A model generated the notes under the pieces. It worked only from the letters and a program-made list of their open reading frames with translations, had not been told where the DNA came from and made no database searches. This document shows positions 1-9,200 of a DNA stretch of 17,532 bases, piece after piece. Positions within the stretch are counted from its first letter, which is position 1. Every line of letters starts with the position of its first letter. Source of the DNA: Thiotrichales bacterium (GTDB lineage: Bacteria > Pseudomonadota > Gammaproteobacteria > UWMA-0217); assembly GCA_024763135.1 (NCBI GenBank), contig JANTGD010000027.1, forward strand, positions 1-17,532, read 5' to 3'. Both the position numbers and the translations under genes were made by a program.

Positions 1-1
1 G

Positions 2-97
2 CTTGCCAAGGACGCGGCCATTGCCTGCGCACTGCGCCTTGATGCGCAGCATCACAAAAGCGCTGAGTCCGTCATTTTAAGCTGGACGAGGTACTAG
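2..97 (+). CDS. possible 3' end of an unidentified gene
   Basis: From the left edge of the window, one frame stays open for 31 codons and ends at a TAG (95-97). The visible tail is Ala-rich and ends in SVILSWTRY. Its composition resembles a normal bacterial protein terminus, and the two other forward frames stop sooner or read less like protein. The fragment is too short to assign a family. It could also be chance, because an open run of about 30 codons is not rare at this GC content. The gene, if real, ends about 165 bp before the promoter proposed for the cellulose operon and is not part of that transcript. Confidence 0.3.
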   Translation, partial: LAKDAAIACALRLDAQHHKSAESVILSWTRY

Positions 98-261
98 CGC
101 AGTACTGCACTTAGCGAATGGTCAAAATGCAGTCACGGCTCAGATCGCTACTGTAGGCAATGGTACGCGTGAGGATAATCAGAGCGGGCTGCCGATACGG
201 GCTCTGCCCCAACCAATTGATAGTTATGGGTTGGAGTTCACTATATTCGGCAAGTAGTTGG

Positions 262-290
262 TTGTGAAGGCTTTTGGCAGTCTTTATGAT
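262..290 (+). promoter_or_regulatory. candidate sigma70 promoter of the cellulose operon
   Basis: A -35-like TTGTGA (262-267) lies exactly 17 nt before a -10-like TATGAT (285-290), matching the consensus at 4/6 and 5/6 positions. Transcription would start near 297, leaving a leader of about 78 nt before the ATG at 375. A second, poorer candidate, TTGATA (217-222) with TATATT (242-247), has a 19-nt spacer. Assigned by pattern only. Confidence 0.45.
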
Positions 291-374
291 TAGCTCTCAA
301 TGGTTCGGCTCCCACAAAACCGTTGTATGCTTGGTCGTGTTCCAATCTGCCGAGCCAATAAGGAGATCAGCTGT

Positions 375-647
375 ATGGCGCATTGTCTACAGCAAAAACA
401 TGTTTTTTCAGCGCTTGACCGGACGGGCCACAGGACATGCTTGAGTCGACGCGTCACGCACACTTTGAGCATTCGAAAACTGACCAAGGAAACCCTTGCC
501 GGAACCCTGCGGGAAGCAACTTCGCAGACTATAGACTGGAATACACAACAGAGTAATGAGCAACGGAGACTCCAATTATCTGGGCGACTGGAAACCCTGT
601 CGACCCATCATACATTTGGCGCCAGGGAGGCCGGTAACCGCCCATGA
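375..647 (+). CDS. small unrecognised protein, first gene of the bcs operon
   Basis: This encodes a 90-aa protein that I do not recognise. The start is chosen because a perfect AAGGAG (360-365) sits 9 nt upstream of the ATG. A longer in-frame start at 300 would fall almost on the predicted transcription start. The stop overlaps the bcsAB start as ATGA (644-647), the classic arrangement for translational coupling. The protein is hydrophilic and basic (many Arg, His, Gln, Thr), with no membrane segment or signal peptide, so it should be cytoplasmic. It does not look like BcsQ, BcsR, BcsF, BcsO, BcsP or BcsD by length or composition. A role in cellulose synthesis is inferred from position only. 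It may instead be a translated leader whose job is to deliver ribosomes to bcsAB. Confidence 0.5.
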   Translation: MAHCLQQKHVFSALDRTGHRTCLSRRVTHTLSIRKLTKETLAGTLREATSQTIDWNTQQSNEQRRLQLSGRLETLSTHHTFGAREAGNRP

Positions 648-3600
648 CGGGTAGCGCACAACACAATCACACCGCAGGCACTACTATTACGGGTAAATCG
701 TTAGTGGCCCGCGTAGCCCTGTGGCTGTTACTCCTGACTTCACTGCTACTGATCCTGCTGATCAGTTCGGTGCCTCTGGGAGTAGATCAACAGCTATTGT
801 TCGTACTGGCTGCGCTGGGGCTATCCTTGCTGATCCGCCCGGCGAATGAGCGCGCGCGTTACCGCGTCATTATCCTGATTCTTATTTCGGTGATTGCAAC
901 CGGCCGTTACATTTATTGGCGGCTCACCGACTCACTGGGCTGGCTCGATCCCAACCTGCACCTTACCTATTTGGACTATTTTTTCTCAGCGGGTCTGCTG
1001 CTTGCGGAAATCTATGCTTGGGCGGTTTTGTATTTGGGCTTCTTTCAAACCATTTGGCCGCTGCGGCGTAAAATCGCGCCTTTGCCCCCTACCCGGGACA
1101 CGTGGCCCAGCGTGGATGTTTTTATACCCACGTACAATGAACCACTCAAGGTCGTCGCCCCAACGATCCTTGCCGCCAGCCGCCTGGACTGGCCTGCCGA
1201 TAAGCTCAATATCTATGTACTCGATGATGGTTGTCGTGAAGAATTTCGTGAATTTTCTCACAATGCCGGGGTGCACTATATTGAACGTCAGAGCAGCGAA
1301 GGTGCCAAGGCCGGGAACATCAACCATGCCCTGGCGCGTACCCAGGGTGAGTATGTTGCCATTTTCGACAGCGACCACGTCCCTACCCACCGATTTTTAG
1401 AAAAAACCATGGGTTGGTTTCTACGGGATCGCAATCTCGGGCTCATCCAAACCCCGCATGTATTTTTCACACCCGACCCGCTGGAACGCAATTTGCAGAT
1501 TTTCCACCGGGTGCCCAATGAAGGCCAGCTTTTCTATGGCCTTGTACAGGATGGCAACGACAATTGGAATGCGGCGTTTTTCTGTGGCTCCTGCGCGATC
1601 CTAAGCCGCGAGGCATTGGACGATATCGGCGGCATCGCAACAGATACCGTCACCGAAGATGCCCATACCTCGCTTTTAATGCAGAAAAAGGGGTGGCACT
1701 CCGCTTATATCAACGCACCGCTTGCAGCAGGACTCGCGACCGAGCGACTTTCTCAGCATGTGGGGCAGCGAATCCGTTGGGCCCGGGGCATGACCCAGGT
1801 ACTGCGCAGGGACAACCCGCTCTTTGCCAAAGGTTTGAAACTCGAACAGCGTCTGAGCTATTTCAATGCGATGCTGCATTTTTTGTTTGCGCTGCCGCGG
1901 ATTGTCTTTCTCACCGCTCCTTTGGCTTATCTGTTCTTTGAAGCCTATGTCATCCAGGCTACTGCGGCGATGATTGCGGTTTACGCTTTACCGCATATCT
2001 TTCAGGCGCAGGTCGCCAACTCGGTCATGCAGGGACGGTACCGTCATAGCTTCTGGGCAGACGTCTATGAAACGGTATTGGCTCCGCATCTGGTCAGACC
2101 CACGCTGACCGCATTGATCGCGCCCGACAAAGGGAGCTTTAATGTCACATCTAAAGGTGGGGTCGTGCCAAAAGACGAATTCGATTGGCGTTCTTCACGA
2201 TTCATTTTCTTACTACTATTGCTTAATCTGGCTGGGCTGGTCATTGGTGTGTTGCGTTTCTTCTGGCTAAACCCAGAAGAAACGGGCACCGTCACGATCA
2301 ACCTCGGTTGGACGCTCTACAACAGCATTATTCTGGGTGCGGCGCTACATGTCGCCTGGGAAAAGCGTCAGCGCCGTGATATACCCCGCATTCACCGGCA
2401 ATTCGATGCCGAACTGAAATTACCAAGTGGCATTAAAATACCCGCTACCACGAGCGATATTTCTCTCGTCAATACGTCCTTGCAAGTGCCACCGAGTGTG
2501 CAGATCGAAACTGACACAGATGTGACGCTCACAGTGCGTTCCAAGCAGTTTCAGGCAGAGTTTCCAGCCCGTGTGGTCACCAGCCTGCCACGCCATCTCG
2601 GGCTGTGCTTTCAACCAATGCCGGCCGAAAAACAAGCAGATCTCGTGTATTTTACCCACGCGCACGATCACGCCTGGGATGCCTGGTATAACGCTTGTGA
2701 ACCCAGCAAACCCATGGCGTCTTTATGGGAGATCATACGTCTGGGGGTTTTCGGCGCGTTTCGTTCTGTATTCGGCCACTCCGATGATCCCGAGTCTCCA
2801 TTTCGCAGACGCCGCAGGCGCCACAACCTGGCGTGGCTTTTCTGCCTCCTTTCCCTCCCGCTCACCCTCGGCTTATGGTCACCACGGGTTTCTGCGGAAA
2901 CTCCAGATCAAGCAGTGGAAACCCTGCAATTGAATCTGAAACAGCTGGGTGTACGCAAACCCATCAAACTGCGCGGCGGAAACAGCCAGGACAGCGTATT
3001 TTTTGCGCTGCGGGCAGATCGAATCGTCAGCAGCGGCGAACTTAAGCTGCGGTATCACATTACCCATCAGATTTTAGATGACTACAAAGCTTTGGCGATT
3101 ACGCTCAATGGTCAATCTTTGGGGGAGATCCCAATCAATTCCGAGACGATCGCGCAGGACTTTGTCTCTCAGTTTACAATCAACCCCCTGTTCGTCAGTG
3201 ATATAAACGATCTGGCCTTTCGTTTGGTGCCCAAAGATCCTTTGAATTGCGAAAAACTCGATGTCGAAGCCATCAGTGCAGAAATTTTTTTAGACAGCAC
3301 GATTACGCTGAACCTGCGCCCATTGGTATTGGTCAATGATCTCAAACTGTTTCCAGTCCCCTTTTATGATTTTCGCGACGATAAGCGGCTTATCCTGCCG
3401 TTTTATTTAGATCCACAGCTGTGGCAATCCGAAGCGGCACTGCGTGCCGCAGGCTTGCTTGCTTCCTGGTTTGGCGCGCAAGCTGACTATCGAACCGCAG
3501 AATTCCCCTTGAAAACTGACGCACGGCCCGATCGCCACGCAGTCATTTTTGTGACACCAGAGACGCAGTACCCCTTTTTAAGCGATGTTGTAACCGAGCA

Positions 3601-5074
3601 CCCAAGCGTCACGATGCGCTCATTGCCCGATCGACCATATATCAAGCTGTTGGTCATCTCGGCACCGGATACTCAGGGTCTAGTGGTTGCGGCCCGCGCC
3701 TTGGCATCGGGACAGGTGTCGCTCTCCGGCCCTACTACTGTACTCGACGCCCAGTCAATCGAGCTGGTAAAACGCATACCCTACGATGCGCCGCGCTGGT
3801 TAAAAGACGATGCAAAAACCTATTTTAGTGATCTGACCGATACGTCGAAGCTTGCCTCCACCGGTATTTCTCCACCCACCGTGCATATCAGTTTCCGCAT
3901 GGCGCCAGATATCCATATCTGGGAAAAAGACATGCTCAATGTACACCTCAATTACAATTATACTAACTTGCCATTGGAAGCCGGGAGTTCCCTTGATCTG
4001 GGCCTCAATAGTGATTGGCTCAAGAGCCTGCAAATCGGTCAACGCGGACTGACTGACCGAGCATTCTGGCAACGCCAACCCGTCTCAGCGGAAGCCATTG
4101 ATATTCAGCAAATCCACAAGCGACGCACTACGCAAATTCCCATGGCACGCTTGGCGGGCATCAATGACTTGAGTTTTTATTTCAACCTGATTTTACCTGA
4201 AGAAGCCGCGCGCGAATGCGCAAGCCTGTATACCGACAATATGCGCACCGAAATCGATCCGGATTCTTTTTTTGATTTGCGCGGTCGTGACCACTTTACA
4301 CGTTTGCCCGATCTCGCGAAATTCGTGAATCTGGGTTTTCCTTTTACACGCTATGCCGACCTGACAGAATCTGCCGTGGTGCTGCCCAATGCGCCACAAA
4401 ACGAAGAAATTGAAATTTTTTTTAATAGCATGGGTAAATTGGGTGCCGCTACCGGTTATCCCGTATTTGGCCTGCAAGTCAGTTTCCCCGCGGACGTGGG
4501 GAAATATGCCGATCGCGACCTGATTTTGATTGGGACCGATGCGCGTCAAACGCTACTAAAAACCTGGGAGTCAGCACTTCCCATCTATCAAGATGCCAAT
4601 CAAAACTGGAAAATTCGCGGCTTGCGGCCAATCGAGCGTGTCTTGTTATGGTGGAAGGGAGAAAAGGACACCAACTTAGGCGAAGCGCAACAACGCATTG
4701 CATTACTGAACGAAGACTTCGGAATTATGACCGGAATGCAGTCACCATTGAAAAAAGGACGCTCGGTCGTACTTTTGTTTGGTGATACGCTTGAAAAACT
4801 CCGCATTCTAGACCGTGCATTGTTGGATCCGCGCGCCTACCGAAATATTCATGGCGACCTGGCGTTGGTTACTGCACAGACAGCCTACGCTTTTCGGGCA
4901 TTGCCCAGCTACTATGTGGGATCGCTCCCTTGGCTAAAAATGACGCGCTGGTTCCTTGCCACCCATATTTTAGCCATGATCCTGTTATTTATCGCTATCT
5001 CCTTCGCCAGTGCACTGGTACTCAAGACCATGTTATCGGCATGGGGCAGCAAACGGCTCGTTGATCATGATTGA
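644..5074 (+). CDS. bcsAB: fused cellulose synthase catalytic (BcsA) and periplasmic (BcsB) subunits
   Basis: This is a 1476-aa fusion. Residues 1 to about 720 are BcsA: N-terminal membrane helices, then a family-2 glycosyltransferase domain that polymerises UDP-glucose into beta-1,4-glucan. It shows D194-D195-G, D242-x-D244, T337-E-D339 and Q375-R-I-R-W379, then more helices and the gating-loop motif FNVTSKG (499-505). A PilZ domain follows with R578-x-x-x-R582 and D605-x-S607-x-x-N610; the last position is normally Gly. After an Arg-rich stretch, a hydrophobic segment (729-745) ending V-S-A751 looks like an internal signal peptide. Residues from about 752 are BcsB, ending in a membrane anchor (about 1436-1462). 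Fused AcsAB enzymes are known in Komagataeibacter. The ATG overlaps the upstream stop; AGGGAGG (624-630) is rather distant. The protein should span the inner membrane and feed glucan to BcsC. Confidence 0.95.
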   Translation: MTGSAQHNHTAGTTITGKSLVARVALWLLLLTSLLLILLISSVPLGVDQQLLFVLAALGLSLLIRPANERARYRVIILILISVIATGRYIYWRLTDSLGWLDPNLHLTYLDYFFSAGLLLAEIYAWAVLYLGFFQTIWPLRRKIAPLPPTRDTWPSVDVFIPTYNEPLKVVAPTILAASRLDWPADKLNIYVLDDGCREEFREFSHNAGVHYIERQSSEGAKAGNINHALARTQGEYVAIFDSDHVPTHRFLEKTMGWFLRDRNLGLIQTPHVFFTPDPLERNLQIFHRVPNEGQLFYGLVQDGNDNWNAAFFCGSCAILSREALDDIGGIATDTVTEDAHTSLLMQKKGWHSAYINAPLAAGLATERLSQHVGQRIRWARGMTQVLRRDNPLFAKGLKLEQRLSYFNAMLHFLFALPRIVFLTAPLAYLFFEAYVIQATAAMIAVYALPHIFQAQVANSVMQGRYRHSFWADVYETVLAPHLVRPTLTALIAPDKGSFNVTSKGGVVPKDEFDWRSSRFIFLLLLLNLAGLVIGVLRFFWLNPEETGTVTINLGWTLYNSIILGAALHVAWEKRQRRDIPRIHRQFDAELKLPSGIKIPATTSDISLVNTSLQVPPSVQIETDTDVTLTVRSKQFQAEFPARVVTSLPRHLGLCFQPMPAEKQADLVYFTHAHDHAWDAWYNACEPSKPMASLWEIIRLGVFGAFRSVFGHSDDPESPFRRRRRRHNLAWLFCLLSLPLTLGLWSPRVSAETPDQAVETLQLNLKQLGVRKPIKLRGGNSQDSVFFALRADRIVSSGELKLRYHITHQILDDYKALAITLNGQSLGEIPINSETIAQDFVSQFTINPLFVSDINDLAFRLVPKDPLNCEKLDVEAISAEIFLDSTITLNLRPLVLVNDLKLFPVPFYDFRDDKRLILPFYLDPQLWQSEAALRAAGLLASWFGAQADYRTAEFPLKTDARPDRHAVIFVTPETQYPFLSDVVTEHPSVTMRSLPDRPYIKLLVISAPDTQGLVVAARALASGQVSLSGPTTVLDAQSIELVKRIPYDAPRWLKDDAKTYFSDLTDTSKLASTGISPPTVHISFRMAPDIHIWEKDMLNVHLNYNYTNLPLEAGSSLDLGLNSDWLKSLQIGQRGLTDRAFWQRQPVSAEAIDIQQIHKRRTTQIPMARLAGINDLSFYFNLILPEEAARECASLYTDNMRTEIDPDSFFDLRGRDHFTRLPDLAKFVNLGFPFTRYADLTESAVVLPNAPQNEEIEIFFNSMGKLGAATGYPVFGLQVSFPADVGKYADRDLILIGTDARQTLLKTWESALPIYQDANQNWKIRGLRPIERVLLWWKGEKDTNLGEAQQRIALLNEDFGIMTGMQSPLKKGRSVVLLFGDTLEKLRILDRALLDPRAYRNIHGDLALVTAQTAYAFRALPSYYVGSLPWLKMTRWFLATHILAMILLFIAISFASALVLKTMLSAWGSKRLVDHD

Positions 5075-6269
5075 GGGACTACTCAATAATACAGCCATGC
5101 ACAAGCCCCTTCGCCGCTTGCAGGTGGCGTGGCTGTGCGGCATGTTACTAGCCACCATCAGCTTTTTTCCATTACAGGCGAGCGCGCAAAGCATCTGGCC
5201 CCTGTGGCAGCAGTATCAAAAACGCTTTATTCAAGCAGATGGACGGGTGATCGAATTCAGTCGTGCCGACAGATCAACCTCCGAAGCGCAAGCTTATGCA
5301 CTTTTTCACGCCTTGGTGGCCAATGATCGAGACAATTTCGAGCGCATCTTAAACTGGACGAATAACAATCTCGCTGCTGGGCAATTGGGCACCCGCCTTC
5401 CCGCTTGGCTATGGGGCGAAAACGACGACGGCAGCTGGGAAGTTTTAGACTCGAATCCGGCAAGTGATGCCGATCTCTGGTTGGCATATAACCTCTTGGA
5501 GGCCGGTCGGCTTTGGGAGCGTCCGGATTACCAGCGGTTGGGCCGCTTAGTTCTACAGCAAATCATCGCAGAGGAAATCGTTGAAATCGACGATTCAACT
5601 GCTCTGTTGATCCCCGCCCCCTATGGCTTTACCTCAACCAACGCGCAATGGCAACTCAACCCAAGTTACTGGGTTCCACAACAGTTCAGACTGTTTGCCC
5701 ATATGAGCGATGCGGGGTTATGGCAGCGCTTGCTCAATACCACTGTTAAGTTATTCGATGCGGCGAATCACCAGGGTGTCATGCCTGATTGGACGCTATA
5801 CCAAAAAGGCAAGGGTTTTCTGCAAGGGGACGATGTTGCATTTCAATACAGCAGCTACGACGCAATTCGTGTGTTTTTATGGGTAGGCACCATGTCAGAC
5901 CAGGACCCACTGAAATCACGCCTGCTGCAAACGCTCCGCGTCGACTGTGCCCATCCGGAAAAGATTTCGCTGAAAACGCTCAAACCCAGTGGCACCGGCC
6001 CGATTGGATTTACCTTGGCCAAAATTCCGTTTTATCAAGCAAAACGTGCCGATGCATGTCTTGCAGATGCATTGCAACGGTTAAGCAGCGCATTCAAAGA
6101 TGGACTGCTGGGTGACAACCCAGTGTATTACGATCAAAACCTCGCAATGTTTGCTCTCGGTTGGCTGGAAAAGCGCTATCGTTTTTCTCCTACTGGGCAT
6201 TTGCAGGTTTGTTGGAAAAATCACCTATGCCAAAAATCGGAAGCTACGCTCTTACCTGCCTCTGCCTAG
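5067..6269 (+). CDS. bcsZ: cellulose operon endo-1,4-beta-glucanase BcsZ (GH8)
   Basis: This encodes a 400-aa periplasmic endoglucanase of glycoside hydrolase family 8. The GH8 acid is the Glu of SEAQ (residue 73) and the base is the Asp of SSYDAIRV (residue 265), matching Glu55 and Asp243 of E. coli BcsZ. Other conserved blocks are LPAWLWG, WEVLDSN and NPSYW. BcsZ trims or releases misaligned glucan during secretion and is often needed for normal cellulose output. The start is uncertain. ATG 5067 overlaps the bcsAB stop by 8 nt. ATG 5097 gives a cleaner signal peptide (MHKPLRRLQ, hydrophobic core, then QASAQ) and is equally likely. Neither start has a good Shine-Dalgarno, consistent with coupling to bcsAB. 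The 3' end overlaps bcsC by 43 nt. Confidence 0.93.
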   Translation: MIEGLLNNTAMHKPLRRLQVAWLCGMLLATISFFPLQASAQSIWPLWQQYQKRFIQADGRVIEFSRADRSTSEAQAYALFHALVANDRDNFERILNWTNNNLAAGQLGTRLPAWLWGENDDGSWEVLDSNPASDADLWLAYNLLEAGRLWERPDYQRLGRLVLQQIIAEEIVEIDDSTALLIPAPYGFTSTNAQWQLNPSYWVPQQFRLFAHMSDAGLWQRLLNTTVKLFDAANHQGVMPDWTLYQKGKGFLQGDDVAFQYSSYDAIRVFLWVGTMSDQDPLKSRLLQTLRVDCAHPEKISLKTLKPSGTGPIGFTLAKIPFYQAKRADACLADALQRLSSAFKDGLLGDNPVYYDQNLAMFALGWLEKRYRFSPTGHLQVCWKNHLCQKSEATLLPASA

Positions 6270-9200
6270 CGACCGCACTGGATGCCTCCGCTGCGGTTCC
6301 GCAGAAGGTTGATCTGGATCTTGCCCAGCTGTTGGTACAGGGCCATTACTGGGTGGACCGAGGCCATTACGAACTCGCACGCTTTGCATGGGAAAAAGTG
6401 CTGCGGGTCGATCCAAGCAACCGGGAAGCAAATTTTGGCATCACGGATCTGGATGCTTTGCATCCAGAATTGATTGACTACGAAGAACTCAAACGCGCAC
6501 GTACGCTCGCCCTGCAAGGAAACTATATAGCAGCGCTAGAAGCCTATCGGGCTGCGTTTCGTGGTTATCATCATGGCAGTCTGCTTTCTGCAGAGTATCT
6601 GGAAACCTTGGGTGGCACACCTGATGGCTGGGAATCTGCAGTCCGCGATTTACGTCTGCTGGTAGAACGCTATCCCTCGAGCCAACGATACGATTTGATA
6701 CTCCACCGTGTCCTCAGCTATCGCGAATGGGGTCGACGCGAAGCGATTAAGGGATTACAACGTATCGCCACAGATCCAAAAAGTACCGAGGATATCAAAG
6801 AGCAAGCCAGGGAAGCTTGGAGAAATGCGCTCTTATGGCTAAACGCACGCAAATCCGACACATCATTGTATCGTGCCTACCTTGAGCACTATCCGAACGA
6901 TACTGAGATCGCCAGACAGTTAGCCGAGCTCAAGCGTCCTCAAGTCGATAACCTGAGATCTGCCTGGGCCTTGTTTAAGCGTGGTGAATATGAAGCTGCC
7001 GCGCTAGGATTCAAAGCTCATTTGTATGTACCGGGTGTCGAGAACTCCGCCCGTATCGGGCTTGGACTGACGCGTTTACGCCAAAAGCGCTTTGCTTCAG
7101 CAGCCTATCATCTCGACAAAGCGCTCAAACAAGAGCCAACGCTCGATAGTCCTGAACTGCGTCAGGCCCTGGCTGATGCGCAGTTTTGGGCACGTTATAA
7201 AACTGCGGAAAAAGCGTACCAGAATGGTGATCTGGAACGGGCAAGCAAACTCGCTCAGTCGCTCCTGCAAACTCGCCCAAATCAATCCGAAGCCGCTTTA
7301 CTCCTCGCGGCCATTTACGCCAGTAGTGGGGAATATGCCAGCGCGCAGCGCCTCTACGAGCAAGAATTAAATCTTAATCCTGCTAATCTGGAAGCGCGTC
7401 AGGGCCTACTGCAAGCATTGATTCACGCAGATGACGAAGCACAAGCCCTCGCCTTGGTGCGTCGCTATCACCTACCGGAACAAACCTTTCTTGATACGCG
7501 TAATCAAATCGCTGCCGAACGTCTGTGGCAGGCCGCCAAGCAAAGCAAGCAACTCTCCCTGGCGATTTCCGCGCTCGAAAAAGCGTTGGCATTGAATCCG
7601 GAGCATGTTTGGGCAAGACTTGAGCTGGCACGCTTGTACCGGATTGCGGACCGTGAAACTGAGGCACGCGTCTTGTTTGATGCGTTCCAGCCAGCGGAGT
7701 CCAACTTAGCGCATTTTAGGTACGCACAAGCAATCTTTTACTCAGAGCTTGAAGACTGGCAGGCGGCCCTCGATGCACTCAAACAAATTCCCAAAGCACA
7801 ACGTGATGACACCGCACAGGAACTCGAAGATGAAATCGCGCTGAGATTGTTACAGCGGCGGGTACACCAATTGCTGCGTGTCGGCGACAGAGAAAGCGCA
7901 CAGTCGCTGCTGCCTCCTAAACAAGACATCCTAGCGCTGCCACCGGAACAGCAGCTCATTATCGCGGCAATCATTGCCGATCTTGGAGACAAGCAAGAGG
8001 CCCTTGAGCTAGCCAAACGGGCCTACGAACAGCCTAATCCGGACACTTTCAAACAAGGGATTCTGTATTTTTCTGTTTTGTTGCAAACGAAACAACTCGA
8101 CCCTGCCGCACAGATCCTCGAAACGCTGCAGCAGCGTAGCGACTTGAGTCTTTACCAACAAGCCAGCCTCGAGAAGCTTGATCACTTCTTGCTTTTTGCC
8201 ACCGCCCAGTACGCGGTTCAATCCGGAGACATGGCGTCTGCACTCCAGGCATTAACCGCCTTAAAAACGATACCCAACTACCATGACAGCGCACGCTTGC
8301 TCGAAGCACAATTATATGCAGCCCATGATCGCAATGACGAAGCACTATCACTGTACGAGCAAGTCCTGCAGGACAATCCACAGCAGATCGACGCCATTGC
8401 AGGCGCGTATGGCAGCGCCTTGAAACTCGGTCGTATGCAGCACGCCGGTGAACTGCTCAGACGCGGCCTGGAGGCAAATCCAGATGCTGCGAGACTCAAG
8501 GCGCTCCAAGGCCATTTGGAAGCACTCAATGGAAAAGCACTACGGGCGCGCAGTAGTTACGAACAAGCCCTGCAGCTCTACCACACACAAACCACGACAT
8601 CCCAGGCGCAAACCACGCCCGATTGGGTCGCGAGCACACAAGAAGCGCTGGCCCGGCTGACCTTAGACGCAACAGACTGGGTGGCCCTGCAACCAGCCTG
8701 GCGCACACGAGATGGTGACAAAGGCCTCGACCAACTGGATGAAGGTATCCTGAATCTGCACTGGCAAACCCATGACGCCAACGGCTCGATCCTGGCGTTT
8801 GATGTCAAACCCGTGCAACTCGACGCGGGTGACCTCGACCTTGCATCTCCGCAAGCAACCCGGTTTGGCAGCCTAGCACTACAACCTAACCCAGCTTTCT
8901 CAACAGGGAGGCTGGCACAACATGATGATGGAATTGCCCTGTCAGCGGCCTGGGAGAGCGAAAGCTGGCGAGTCCAGCTGGGAAGCACACCCCTTGGCTT
9001 TCGCGAAGAAAACCTCACTGCTGCGTTCGCATGGCAGAATCATAATCTGTCGAATCAAATCAACCTCACGCTGGAACGTATCCCGGTCACAGAATCCCTG
9101 CTCTCGTATGCGGGTACCCACGACCCTGTGAGCGGACGCGACTGGGGGGGCGTGACACGAAATGGTCTCAAACTGGATCTGACCCAGCCTGAAGGTGAGC

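Noticed and set aside
99..108. 10-bp palindrome GCAGTACTGC just after the first stop codon
   Set aside because: No loop and no T-run, so not a terminator; a single 10-bp palindrome is easily chance.
300..374. Longer start (ATG 300) for the small gene before bcsAB
   Set aside because: It would lie about 3 nt from the predicted transcription start, without a ribosome site; ATG 375 has a perfect AAGGAG.
894..1400. Long alternative frames inside bcsAB, bcsC and aprA on both strands
   Set aside because: They overlap well-supported conserved proteins and are shadows caused by codon bias.
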